Assembly: GCA_964034945.1 (NCBI GenBank)
Contig: OZ035963.1
Location: 65,296,182-65,360,181, forward strand
Reading direction: 5' to 3'
Length of the DNA: 64,000 nt
Source: Chrysopilus asiliformis
Lineage: Eukaryota > Arthropoda > Insecta > Diptera > Rhagionidae
Below the pieces are notes generated by a model that was not told where the DNA came from, searched no databases, and worked only from the letters and a program-made list of their open reading frames with translations. A program made the position numbers and the translations under genes. Shown here in pieces: positions 1 to 10,799 of this stretch; position 1 is the stretch's first letter, and each line of letters starts with the position of its first letter.

Positions 1-660
1 AACGTTGTTGCAACGGTTAACCGTTCGTTTTTGCTCAGGTTTTTGCGATTATAGTTACAAATAAACGTTTCCGCGAAAATCTTTCGTTTTATTTTGTGAC
101 GAAATTTGGTGGCGGAGGAGGGGGGGGGGGGGGGGTGGTGGTTAACCAAAAATGTACATAAGAAAACGCTATATGGTCACAATCGGCGTCGCTTAAACGG
201 ATTTGCCACCGACACTGCGACGAGAGTGACATTTTCACCTGAGCGCCAAATGGTTGCTTGGGAATGGTATCGATTTACTATATTTATTTATACATCATGA
301 GGAATTGACATACGGAGAAAGCAATTGAACTGTGTTAATTATTAACTACTAATGTGAGCTATTAATAATAAAAAGGGGTAAGTTTATCAGTAAATTATCT
401 GTTTTACAGATAGATATTTATTTATTGGTAGATAAAAATCACCTAATTGTACAGTTAATTATCCAGTTATGTCATACAACCTTTTTTAGGCTTGAATCAG
501 GGACATACGAAGAGTGGGGGGAGGGTTGAGGTAAGAAGAGACTAATTTTTAATGCTACGTAATCAATCGCAAAATATTCAATAACACAAAGCGGCGACAG
601 TGGCAAAAACTGTATCTAACCATCCCTCCCCCCTCCTCTTTTCTAAGAAAAAAATAACTA
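1..660. other. AT-rich sequence without recognisable gene
   Basis: No long open frame and no recognised element. The one notable item is a run of 16 G at 120-135, listed separately. The small frame across it encodes only low-complexity Gly/Trp and is not credible as a gene. Confidence 0.6.
120..135. repeat. poly(G) tract, 16 G
   Basis: An uninterrupted G homopolymer is seen directly, preceded by GGCGGAGGA and followed by TGGTGG. Long G runs are rare in AT-rich DNA. They can form quadruplexes and are prone to length error in sequencing, so the exact count is uncertain. Confidence 0.8.
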
Positions 661-1530
661 TTATTTCGTTAGACTACAGCACCAAATGCACCGCAGGCAA
701 AATTGTGAGGAAGAAATAACTAAAATTGAAGAAAAATATATAATTTTGCACGGGGAGGCGAAAAAACTTAAAAAAAAACAATCATAAGATAAAAAATTGC
801 GCCGCAGGCGAATATTTATAGGTTTCAAGACCAAATCGATTAATCCTGGGTAAAAATTCGGTTTTTCGGCACTGGGAGAACATTCCTAAATGCTGGATTG
901 CCCGGGACTGGAGGCGTGGAGATGGGGGGTAGGTTCGGAAAGAGGCTATTTATAAAATACGTCAAACTAATTTTGGTCTTTTCGGCCCCATTCACCTTCG
1001 TCATACTTTTGCACGATTTTTGTATAGAGTTTAGTACCGCCATTACAACACCGCAAACCCCTCTCCTACTTAAAAGTGTAAAGTATTTTTTTGAACACTC
1101 CAAAAATAAATTCTCTAGTTTTTTTCACAATAAAATTTTTAAAATCGCATTTTTTGGTTTGCAGTTAAAATTTCAGTGAATTTTGATGTAAATATCAGTT
1201 TCTATGAGAAACCCTTCTCCAGTTATGAATTTTAAAATGACTTTTTTTTAATGAGCCGCTGAGAAATTTGAAAAATACAATGTGACGCGCTTTAAGGTTT
1301 CTGCGATCCGCGTTGTACGTTTTCACGATCCGCGATGTGCGTTATCCCAATCCATAATTAAATGCTACGGAATTGATGATAAAACCTGCGATAAATGGAG
1401 CACCACAGACGGGTATTTTTAAGAAATTGTTTCTATGGAAAAAAATGGGCCGCAGGTGAAAACAAAATAATTTATAGCAAACTTTAAGCTGCAATCGACG
1501 TCAAAACTTTCAAATCGATCCCAAAAAATC
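661..1530 (+). repeat. Decayed copy or copies of the GCGCCGCAGGCGAA-motif element
   Basis: Three matches to the recurrent motif TGCGCCGCAGGCGAA are seen at about 687-704, 798-812 and 1446-1460. The last is followed by AAAATAATTTATAGCAA, which parallels AAAATAATATAATTTACAGCAA after the motif at 34821. That makes 1440-1500 homologous to 34815-34870. I could not find terminal repeats here, so this is probably an old fragmented copy. The two overlapping small frames at 840-1179 on opposite strands show no conserved domain. Confidence 0.5.
1302..1343 (+). repeat. Two-copy direct repeat, about 23-bp period
   Basis: GCGATCCGCGTTGTACGTT is followed after a TTCA spacer by CGATCCGCGATGTGCGTT, a clear imperfect direct repeat. 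It is too short for further interpretation. Confidence 0.55.
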
Positions 1531-2954
1531 GGTACAGACTACTGTGGCGAGCCCTTGCTAGCTTATAACTATTTCTAGCTCCCTAAACCACCTGGCCTTG
1601 TGCCTCTATGCCGTTTACTATCATTTATTAACGAATATGCCAATAGTTTTACATACATATCTAGTGAACCATTGATGGGTTTGCTATCTAACAACATTAC
1701 AGACTGTTGTGCCAGTGTTGACCTAACCGAGTATAAGTATAGTAATAGATAAGTCTATTACTAAAAAAAAATTAAAAATTCCATTGTATTTAAATTTGTT
1801 TCTCATTAAAATATTTTGAAACCACAAAATGATTCTTCCTGAAACTACCAATTATTTTGAATCAGAAATCTTGGTAACCACTCAGTGGTTTTACCATAAA
1901 ATACCCATCCACGAAGTTTCTCATCCCCGTCGTCTCTTATAAGAAACTTCGTTAGAGTTTCTTTCATCACTAAATTATTTCACTGAATTAAACTTTACAG
2001 TTCGTGAGCTCCAGGTAAATGAAGACAATGCAAAATATTTACACTGTAAGGACGAAAAAGTAGCTGCATTCGATCGAAGGGAAAACTTTTACCCGTAAAT
2101 TCGCCGCGGAAGTTTGCATTTTTTCAGTTAATTCGAATAGAGAAATAAAACTGCAACAAAATGGCAAGAGTTTCAGTGATTTTAACAGCACATTATCGAC
2201 CGGATTTATAAGCTATTACAGCAAAACCTGTCATATATTCAATTGCATGTTTCTGGGAAATCTGGAAAACTGCCTCCATAAATGAAAGGATTAAGGAAAT
2301 GTCCTTACGCTATCGAGACCCCCCTGTAGGACTTCGTGTTGCAAACACCTTCGATAAACCAAATTGTTATTATTTTACTTTTTAAATGACTAAAATAATA
2401 ACTGAAGTTTATAGGTTAAACTTTCCAACTAACTGCCACAATAAACCAGCGAACAGAAAAGCCACGTAAATGCCACTATTCTCCTAGGATAACATTTTAA
2501 ACTGGGAATAAGACGGTTTCTAGGTATCCAGGTAAGCCTTGAGGGTGAAAAAAGGGCTTCAAAAGCATTCGAAATGTGCTATGGTGGCTGTGGTTGTGTT
2601 GAACTTCGGCCACAAACTGTTTGAAGGGAAAACAAAGTTCGCCCTGTGTTGGTGTGTGTGTGTTCGAACGATTAACAAAGTAAAATATAGTTTCACATTA
2701 AAATGAAATGTTGGTTTTATATAAAGTTTAAGGGCTCCATTCAATTTATGCAGTTTATAATTTCGCTTGGTTTTTTTTTTATTTCCAATGGTTACTGGGA
2801 AATTGTGGTATAGTAAAAAATTTTAAAATTAAGTTGAGTTTTATAAGAAATTCATTTTGATAGATTTATTATGCAGGTTTTGAATCCAATTTCAATCGTT
2901 TGCTTATGAAACTTACAAATACCATGCATTCTTAATAAGAACATCGCAAATGAT
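1531..2954. other. AT-rich sequence without recognisable gene
   Basis: No coding frame of note. One 12-bp-stem hairpin at 2366-2402 is listed separately. Otherwise I see nothing assignable. Confidence 0.55.
2366..2402. other. Perfect 12-bp inverted repeat (hairpin)
   Basis: GTTATTATTTTA and TAAAATAATAAC form a perfect 12-bp stem around a 13-nt loop. It is all A/T apart from the end pair, so chance is not excluded. Confidence 0.5.
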
Positions 2955-2960
2955 TAAAAA

Positions 2961-3300
2961 ATATCAGCTGCGATCAACACCAAACTTTCCTTTGCAATAT
3001 TTAGTTTCGGAAAAAATATGTAAAAAATAATATTTTTTTCAAATATCTTGAGAACCGTTACAGATACGTAAAAACCTTTACAGAAAAAAATGTAGTAAAT
3101 TTTATTTCCTTTTAATTTGGTTATATTAATTTTTTCATAATAGCGCATAGTTTTCGAATAATTTAAGAAAAACAGAAAAATTTTCAAAAAACTTAATTTT
3201 TTGAAATAGGAGGAGAACCGTTAGAGATACAAAAATAAAACTGGTAAAGCAAACAACGTAGAAAATTTTATTTCAATTTTTTTTCCAAAATTTTCAGAAT
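2961..3300 (+). repeat. Dispersed repeat R1, dimeric 162-bp unit
   Basis: One of five copies of a dispersed repeat in the window (others at 4691, 19975, 41722 and 50505). It opens with ATATCAGCTGCGATCAACAC, then TTAGTTTCGGAAAAAATATG, then GAGAACCGTTACAGATACG. The phrase AGAACCGTTA(C/G)AGATAC recurs 162 bp later, at 3051 and 3213, so the element is a head-to-tail dimer. The minus-strand frame across it is an AT-rich shadow. The family is not recognised from memory. Confidence 0.75.
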
Positions 3301-3302
3301 CA

Positions 3303-3510
3303 ATCTGTCTGTCCGTTTGTCTGTTCGTCTGTCCGTCTTTCTGGCAGTCCGACTATCTGTCTGCCTGTCTGTTTGTCTGCCCGTCTGTCTGCCTGTCGGT
3401 CTGCTTGTCTGTTTAACTATCTGTCTGTCTGACCGTCTGTCTGTCCATTTGTCTGTCTCTCTGTCTGTCTGTCCGTCCGGCTGTTGGTCTGTCTGGCTGT
3501 CTGTCTGACT
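3303..3510 (+). repeat. CTGT-type microsatellite
   Basis: About 200 bp of degenerate CTGT/CTGTCTGC/CCGTCTGT units. The 63-residue frame through it (Val-Cys-Leu-Ser repeats) is a translation artefact. The dispersed AGCTTTTATT family carries a short CTGTCTGTCTG head, and in the 5.4-kb copy that family directly follows R1. Here the microsatellite also directly follows R1, so it may be an expanded relic of that head. That last point is inference. Confidence 0.85.
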
Positions 3511-4690
3511 TTGTCTTTTAATTAAGTTCTTTAATGGGCAAATCGGCTCCTGGCAGTTGCTTTTCTTATAGGTTTTTTCATATTTTTTTCCGGAAGTTTG
3601 AAAAATGAATTTTTGATTACTTTCCTAAGCCAATTTCATTTAAGGTCCCACACGATGGAAACTCGACATAATTAGTAACTGCTATGGTACTTTTATTATC
3701 CACATTCATAAAATTCTCCGAAATTCCAACAAAAATATGATTTCTTAATTGAAACTGCTGCAGATACAAATAATCCAAGGATTTAAATTATCAGACTTTT
3801 CTGGATGAAATATAAGTCAGATTTACTGAAATTGTATTTTTGTAAACTTTTAAGCTTCAATGTCAAAATCATCATCGCCATACCCATGACTCACTGTCCG
3901 TCCGGCAGTGAGCAACAAAATCCAATTTTAGGGATTAAACTGAAGATAAATGTTTTGTCATCCCTTTCTACACATCTTCAGTATGATTTATACACACACA
4001 CAAAAGAAAAAAAGCTGTGAAGAATGTGAAAAGCCAGTCATATTTATATCTAAACCGAAATATTTATACATATCTATAGATTGTATTTTTTTCTATCTTA
4101 AATACGATCCGGGAGAGTGAAAAAATTCCAACCGGATAATGTTTTCAAGCTATAGGAGAAAAAAATCAACAAATATCCTTTCCCGAGTGTAGATCAGTTC
4201 AACCATATGGGACTCTCGTGATGTTATAGCGGTGGCTACACTTTGAGTCCTGGGTTCGAAGTACTCTACACTTTATGATGGTATCCTATTGTATCCATCC
4301 GTATCTCTATGAGTATCGTCGTGTTTGCTTTTTTGTTGCTATTTTTGTTTTTAAACTCAACTTCAGCTGTTAGACTTTAAACGTTCGTTGGTGTGTCATA
4401 TAACACCATGAAAAATTGATACCAGAAAATAGCTGACATTCTGTTGCAAAAATAGAATAAAATCATGAGGAACAACACCCGGTTTTCGTAGTGAAAAAAT
4501 CGTACACGGAATACTTACGTAATTGCCTGGAAATTTATTACAAAAATGACTCAAAATGTATGTAGCGAGGAAGACGAAACCATACGTAACTACTGTAGAT
4601 TTTAAAAATCTTAGAGTGACATAACCCCGATCCACTTCACCCGCACCCAAGGATTCACCGCGCTGGAACGTTTTGGGGATATAAAAGAAA
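3511..4690. other. AT-rich sequence without recognisable gene
   Basis: No assignable element. A tRNA-like B-box string at 4250-4258 was considered and rejected. The minus-strand frame at 4396-4773 runs into R1 and the 4762 element and is not a gene. Confidence 0.55.
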
Positions 4691-5400
4691 ATATCAGTTG
4701 TGATCAACACAAAACTTTCCTCTGCAGTATTTAGTTTCGGAAAAAATATGTAAAAAATAATCAGGGTATTCACAGTCCTCTTTTAATTTTCGGTATTCGG
4801 TGTTTTCGGTAATATTAAAAGACTGAAAATATTCTGCTGTGAACATCCCACAGCACAGATTTGAGAAAAGCGCTTTTATTGGATACGTGACGAAATCATG
4901 AACTGCGAATTTGATTGTAAAATATGTCACATACCTTTAAATCCATGTTTGATGTATTCTTTTGAATTTCTATTGTGACAACGGCTATCAAAAGTTGAAA
5001 AAATTTGTAGTCCGATGAGATAACCAGCGAAAAAATTTGACAACTAAAAACATTACTAGCGCCACTCGCGGTTGATTTTTGATACCGAATACCGAGGCTG
5101 AAAAACACGACTCAAGGCATGTCTACAATTACCGAATCCGGTAATTCATTTTTACATGAATCAAGTTACCGTCTCGGTAAAAATCTGTTAAATTTGACTG
5201 AATTACCGAGCGGTAAATTTACCCGCAATTTAAAAGACGACTGTGAATACCCTGAATATATTTTCAAATATCTCGAGAACCGTTAAAGATACAAAAAACC
5301 GTTAAAGGGAAAAATGTGGAAAATTCTATTTTCTTTGAATTTGGTTTTATGCATTTTTACTCAAAAGCGCATAGTTTCCGAGAAATTTTAAAAAAACTGA
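4691..5400 (+). repeat. Dispersed repeat R1, split by a MITE
   Basis: ATATCAGTTGTGATCAACAC through TTTCGGAAAAAATATGTAAA (4691-4761) matches R1 at 2961. The match stops at 4761 and resumes at 5255 with ATATTTTCAAATATCTCGAG, then GAACCGTTAAAGATAC. Removing 4762-5254 and one AAT restores the R1 order seen at 3011-3060. The interruption is therefore a younger insertion. Confidence 0.8.
4762..5254. mobile_element. 493-bp MITE, TIR CAGGGTATTCACAGTC, TSD AAT
   Basis: The left end CAGGGTATTCACAGTCCTC is mirrored by a right end whose reverse complement is CAGGGTATTCACAGTCGTC, with further pairing over TTTTAAAT. AAT flanks both sides (4759-4761 and 5255-5257), and uninterrupted R1 copies show the empty site. 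There is no transposase frame. A 3-bp duplication fits PIF/Harbinger, but the duplication is not the usual TWA, so the superfamily is left open. The interior has further inverted segments, such as TTTTCGGTAATATTAAAAGA. Confidence 0.85.
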
Positions 5401-5410
5401 ATTATTTAAA

Positions 5411-5905
5411 AGCTTTTACTTAGCTTGCCTTCGAATATGTTTGTCTGCTTGCCTGTCGGGGTCAAATCTTGCAAGCCTATTTGGACCCAGTTTCACTCAT
5501 TCGATTGGCTTGAAATTTTGCACACATACCTTAGTCCGATGACAATACAATATTTTCTCTACTTCGCTTGTGATTTCCTCGAATTTTTCAGGAAAAAAAT
5601 CTATTCTGTAGGTTTTTTGGGGTCGCTGACATCAATTTTGGCATTAAAAAGTCTGCCAGGAGAATGGAAAGTCCTGAAAGGATTACGTGATTATATTTTT
5701 CCTCTAATTTTCCGGAAAAAATCTCACTTGAGGGTTTTTGGGGTCACTAAGTCTGATTCTGGAGTCAAAATGTCAGTACGGGTAAGGGAAGGTCATGTAA
5801 GGATAACGTGATTATCCTTTTCTTCAAAATTTTAGGGATAAATCTCATCTGGGGGTTTTTGGGGTCGCTGACTTCGATTCTGACGACAGACTGACAGACC
5901 GACAA
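5411..5905 (+). repeat. AGCTTTTATTTAGCTTG dispersed family, plus orientation
   Basis: Begins AGCTTTTACTTAGCTTGCC, has a short TGTCTGCTTGCCTGTC head, then GATTGGCTTGAAATTTTGCA and GATGACAATACAATATTTTC. It ends in repeats of AAATCTCACTTGAGGGTTTT followed by GGGGTC and GGTCATGTAAGGATAACGTG. The internal AAGGATAACGTGATT/GGGTTTTTGGGGTC block occurs about three times, at 5675, 5745 and 5830. The 128-codon frame through it is made of these repeats and is not a gene. Confidence 0.8.
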
Positions 5906-5993
5906 ACTGACCGACATACAGATGCCCGAAAATCCTCATCATTTTGTCTCTATCTGCCCCCGTTCTCGAGTCGGTCTCCGCCATGAATACAAT

Positions 5994-6019
5994 ACTTTCC
6001 CTCTATAGTAGAGGAAAGT
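5994..6019. repeat. Hairpin end module ACTTTCCCTCTATAG
   Basis: ACTTTCC-CTCTATAGTAGAG-GGAAAGT type imperfect palindrome. The same string occurs at 31151-31176 and, in the other orientation, at 48727-48752. Each time it sits beside a CCGAC-type purine/pyrimidine stretch (GACAGACCGAC here, CGGACAGATCGGC at 31018), so it marks the end of one more dispersed family. Confidence 0.65.
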
Positions 6020-7320
6020 GAAAATAGAACAGATGAAGAGGACGTACTACTGTTAGTCACTTTTTAAGATTTAACGAAAATAATAGACGAAAAGCATTGG
6101 GAAAAAATTGAAAGGAATTTACATAGACGATGGATGAATGTTTATCCACATTGCTATTCTCATCCCTCTTATCCTGTATTGTGTGCGACTTCTTCCTGTG
6201 CTGCCTACCGCATTTTTTCCAGCTGAATTCGGTTAGTGCTAGTGAAACAACCACCGATTCTTTTACTCAACTGAACAAAAAAATATTTCCTATTTTTTCC
6301 CTATTTTGATGTTTTAGCAGGATTTAGCAGAGGAATGACGCGCTTTAGCATCGCAGTTATAGTGATTTCGTTTTCAGTCAGTGAGTTAGTCATTATTCAA
6401 ATAAAAAACACTTTCAGGATAAATAACACGCTCTTTTGGGGGTTTTTTTTCGCTCAAGTTTAAGAGCCATAAATAAATCATCAGATTGACTTGAAAAACT
6501 GTTTTGATGGCGGAGCATAGCAACAGATTTATTCAGATTTATGTTTATATTTAAGCAAAGAAGTCGTTGCTGACATTGATGAAGGTCCGCCCAGACCACC
6601 CGCAATGAGAGCTATCGAGGGGGCAAGGGAGATTATATTATGGACCCTAAGGATACAATAAGGCAGTGTTTCTAAAATAATATACTCTTAGATTTGCTCT
6701 AATGCCATTTAAAGGATGTGGTTTCTTTAAGAAATTTTTGCAAATTGTGTGTAATTTGGATTTTGTAATGCTAACTGCCTTCTTTAAACTCAAAATAGAT
6801 TTTATAACAGTTTTCCTTAAAAGGTTTTTAAATTTCTTTAAAACATGGTAAAAATATTTTTCAATCTAGGTTTTTTCTTGAATATTTGTAGTACTTACGA
6901 GTATACAGACGAACCTCGGTGGCTGAACTACTTTTGCCCACATAAAAATGCATTGGTTGGTGAACACAATTTTTCGGTTGGTGAACAAAGTTCCGGTTTT
7001 TGAAAGGTGAACATTTTTATTTTGTGCAAAGATGAGCATGATGGAAGGTGATGGTGGGAAGAAGGATCGAGGGGGGATTGGAAGGCGGGAGGCGGAAAGA
7101 GGATGGAGGAAGAGGGACCGAAGAAACAAACAATTAATAAATTACAATAGCAGGGTCTCCAAAAATTGTTAAATGGCAAGATCTTTGGAAAACTACCGAT
7201 GGAAAAACCTCGAGTCCTTGGATAAAGGCAAGAGCAGAGTCTTTTCGACTTCTATGTTTTTCACACAGAGAATTCGTGACGAACAATTCGTTTTTACAAA
7301 ATTATATTTTTCGAAAAATC
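6020..7320. other. AT-rich sequence without recognisable gene
   Basis: No credible coding frame. At 6950-7015 there are degenerate direct repeats of TTGGTGAACAmAA. A purine-rich stretch lies at 7020-7115. Neither is assigned. Confidence 0.5.
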
Positions 7321-7324
7321 CCCT

Positions 7325-7625
7325 AAAATCACTGTTTTGTGGAGGTAGGTTTAGCTAAAACCAAAAACCAGAACCAAAAACTACTGAATCATTGAAATTT
7401 TAAGGAACCAAAATTAATAACGTATTTTTGAAGTTTTGGGGAAGCAAAACCAGAACTACATTTTTAAAATTTCACGAACCAAAACAAAAACGATTTTTTT
7501 GAAATTTTAAAATCCGAATCATAACCAAGTTTTGAAAATTTTGCAATTAAAACGAAAACCAGAACCGGAAATCCAATTCATACTAGAACCAAAACCGAAT
7601 TATAGTCGAAAATCTTTTGGTTTGT
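7325..7625 (+). repeat. Degenerate tandem array of AACCAAAACCAGAACC units
   Basis: Alternating blocks of AAACCAAAAACCAGAACC-like and TTTTTGAAATTTT-like sequence recur about every 55 bp, for example at 7355, 7450, 7480 and 7550. The units are too diverged to define exact borders. Confidence 0.6.
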
Positions 7626-10228
7626 ATCTCTGGTTCTATGATAGCAGAAATTGGAATAATTCAATCTCACTGAGGCCGAGTAGATGATATTGTAGGAGGT
7701 TTAAAAAATTTGGAGCCCCTAGTACTCTACCAAACTACGTGTTATTCGAAAATTGTTAAAAAAAATGTAAGGTGAGAAATATCTTTGAATATTTGAATTA
7801 AAAAAATTTCTTTTGGTTGCACTTTTCGAGATTTTCAGCACCTTACGACATTTTCCATTAGATTGCGGCATTTCAAAAGAGTCTTTATTTATTGAAGGAT
7901 CCAAATTTTGACACCGTAACGTTCTTAACCCGCTTTCCATTCAATTCTTTTATCCCGTACGACTCGTGCCCCGAACAATACGGAAAACTGTTTGAAATGC
8001 TAGGAAAATTTGTTCCAATTTTACCCACAATTAGACCCTCTAACCTCGTGTAAATAATCAACACGAATTTCATGAAAAACCAAAATGCACGTGTGGCTTT
8101 TAATTGGTTTCAGTCTTTTTATTTCTGCAAGTTCTGAACAGCGAAAAAAAAATCATTTGAAATGAAAATCCATCTTTGTGCAGAAAGGATTCGTGTAAGA
8201 ATGCTAAATAGTTGAATGAGTAGATAACAAAAGGATACTTTTTTTTTTGCACCAATCCAAACGTAACCCCATGGGCTAATTTTTCATCGCATTCTGCAGT
8301 AGAACTTTTGCTTATATCCTCGGTTTAAGTAACCCTTCCGACCCCAACACCTGCTTCGCTCGAAGAGTTCTACTCCAAGGTATATTATTATCCTTTTTGC
8401 CTTCATATAACGTATTGTCTGCCATCGAGTTGAATTAGTGTTACTTTTGAATATTCTCCCGGATGCCAGAACCGAAAAGTCAAGATGGTGACAAGAATAT
8501 AGACGACAAGAACATTGGAGATAATAATAAGGGCGAAATAAAATGGGATCCCAGAAATAGAAGAAAATGGTTATATAATAGAAAACAATGGAAATAGTGG
8601 GAACAATACCCGTAAAGAGGAGATTCATTTCATTTCGAATAGAACAAAAAACATGACAATTGTGACTTGTCCCATAAAAATTCTTGTCCTATTCTCTACG
8701 TTCCTTGCAAACACTTTTGCTCCCTTCAGACGTTTGTTTGTTGGTTTGTTTGTTGACGGGTCCTACCAATTACCCTTCAGATCTGTGACTTTAGTCCTTC
8801 TGAATCGCTATGTATATATAAATAAGATGTACCTTATATGGTTAGAGTTCTTTCAATGTGGGGTAAAAGGTTAAGAAAGATAGAAAAAAACAACCCCTCG
8901 GGGCTAAAAATAAACACGAAAATATGAAGACTGTGAGAGTAAAGGAAAAACTGACGAAACAAATTCAACAAAGTAAAAGGCGTCTTTTCAAGGAAACAAG
9001 TAAAATGAAGAAGAAGAGGAAAAAAAGTTAAATATATAAAAAATAATAAAAAATAACATAGAGTAGAAAGTTTTCTGGTCCTTTTTAACAATTCTGTAGC
9101 TCAAAGTGCTAGAAATTCTACAGACGGACGATATGATTGTGCGATGCCGTCATAAGGATATATGACAGGATATACGGAATTTTTAGTCCGTATCTTGACA
9201 TCATCCTTAAGGATGAATCTTTTAAGAATCATCGCTATATATAGTAGTTTTATCTATGCAGAAATCTGAAGGGATATTCTCAATGCTATATGCTTTTTGT
9301 TAATTAAAAAGTTTGCTAGATATTTTTTAGTCTAACAAAGAGGAGACCTATCTTATAGCATTTGGAGATTTTTTCCTTTTTGTTCTACTCTTTCAGATCT
9401 CGGCAGTATTTTTACTTCAGTCGCTTCGCTTCGGGGAAATGTCATTGAATTTCTGTGCTAGTAATTTTGATGGGAATTTTCATAGTTTCTGGTGATTAGA
9501 CTTGAAACTAGAAAGATTTGCAATTGTCTCGTCAAAGGCAAAATAAAAAAATTTCTAAAATTCTCCAGTGATCATCCTATTAATTGCAATTGTCAGACAT
9601 TTTCTTATGTCTTTAAGAAACATTTGAACTGCCCAAATTTCCTATCTTAACTTCAGCTTATGTTCTTTAAGTAAAATTTCATCAGCATAAATTTTATGGG
9701 ATTTCACTACTTCAAGTGGAATTAACTTAAATTCTTTACAAGAAACGCTTTGAAAAGTGATTCCTTGCTGTTCTGTACTTCAACGTAAATCTTTTAATTT
9801 CATTTTCATTCCCTGTTAAAGCGTAAAGTACTAAAATATATTTATGTATACAATTTTGCACGTGTAGATGATCTACATTGCATGGAATTGTAGCTGAACA
9901 CGTACAGAGTGACAATGAATCCATTCGATTTCGAGCAGAAATCCAAACGTGAAAAATATATCATAAAATATTCAGACAGATATTATCGGTTATACGAGTA
10001 CATCCTGCAATTGGAGACTTTTATCCTGCAATATTATAGCATCGATGCTGTCAAAGCAGATTGTGGGTACTAAAGATTGAACCATTGTATTATGTCTTCC
10101 TCTCAAGATCTCTTGGGAAAAGTGTCATGTTTTCAAGCATTTTTTTTTTCTAAAATTGTCATGTCATTTCGAAATTGTTGTCTATAATTGGTAAATTTTC
10201 TGTTTATGTGACTCGTAAGATGACGTAG

Positions 10229-10266
10229 ATTTTAAGATTATTTTCATAAAAGAATAATCTTAAAAT
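10229..10266. other. Inverted repeat ATTTTAAGATTATT
   Basis: ATTTTAAGATTATTTT and AGAATAATCTTAAAAT pair at 15 of 16 positions around a 6-nt loop. It is AT-rich but longer than most chance hairpins. No function can be assigned. Confidence 0.5.
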
Positions 10267-10299
10267 TACTTGTTTGACAACGGGTAACCGCAATCTTGG

Positions 10300-10405
10300 C
10301 CAGAATTCCGTCAGATCACAGGTGATAGTCGATCCGGCGACTTTACAAGTTTAGTTACGTCAACCGATTTACTTAAAAACAGGCGACTGTGAACTTACGG
10401 AATTC
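10300..10405. repeat. Possible decayed relative of the 4762 MITE
   Basis: GCGACTGTGAACTTACGGAATTCC at the right and AGAATTCCGTCAGATCACAG at the left form an imperfect inverted pair. CGACTGTGAA resembles the right end of the 4762-5254 element (CGACTGTGAATACCCTG). The terminal bases differ and no TSD is visible. Confidence 0.25.
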
Positions 10406-10464
10406 CTAACAGGATTGGGGTCATCCATCGCCGGGCGGGCCCTAATTCTGGTATAGAGATATCA

Positions 10465-10795
10465 AAATTGGCGAAAACCTCGTCAAAATTGCTTCAAATG
10501 TTGAAGAATTAGCATGGGAGGGGTTTACAAGTAAAAACTTAGATCAATTTTAATAGGCGAAAACTATTCTCGTGATAATATCGATCCAACGGCGAAAACC
10601 GGGTCAAAAAAGCTTAAAAGGTTATCTACTGCACGAGAAGTGTTGATTAGCAAGAGGGAAGGGAGGGGAGGGGGGGATTTTAGTGGGGGAAAACTTTCCG
10701 TATGGGACAATTTACCCAACTGTGCAAACCGCGTGCAAATTGGACTAAAGGTTCAAAAAATGGCAGGGGAGGGGGTAAGAAATAGGGGCGACACT
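10465..10795 (+). repeat. Diverged tandem repeat, three units of about 120-130 bp
   Basis: Corresponding landmarks recur: GGCGAAAACCTCGTCAAAATT (10472), GGCGAAAACCGGGTCAAAA (10591) and GTGCAAACCGCGTGCAAATT (10722). Each is followed by a GGGAGGGG run. The second landmark set, TTTTAATAGGCGAAAACT and TTTTAGTGGGGGAAAACT, also repeats, which confirms tandem structure. Confidence 0.7.
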
Positions 10796-10799
10796 GGTT

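Larger units (their letters stand above)
7626..10460. other. AT-rich sequence without recognisable gene
   Basis: Only a hairpin at 10229-10266 and a possible relic of the 4762-type MITE at about 10300-10405 are visible. The minus-strand 114-codon frame at 8284-8628 has an erratic hydrophobic composition and no recognised motif. Confidence 0.5.

Noticed and set aside
3317..3508. Val-Cys-Leu-Ser-rich frame
   Set aside because: Translation of a CTGT microsatellite.
4200..4265. tRNA-like B box (GGGTTCGAAGT) after TAGCGGTGGCTAC
   Set aside because: No acceptor-stem pairing, no proper anticodon stem and a poor A box; at best a decayed tRNA-derived fragment.
5425..5811. 128-codon frame
   Set aside because: Lies entirely within an AGCTTTTATT dispersed repeat and repeats internally; other copies do not preserve the frame.
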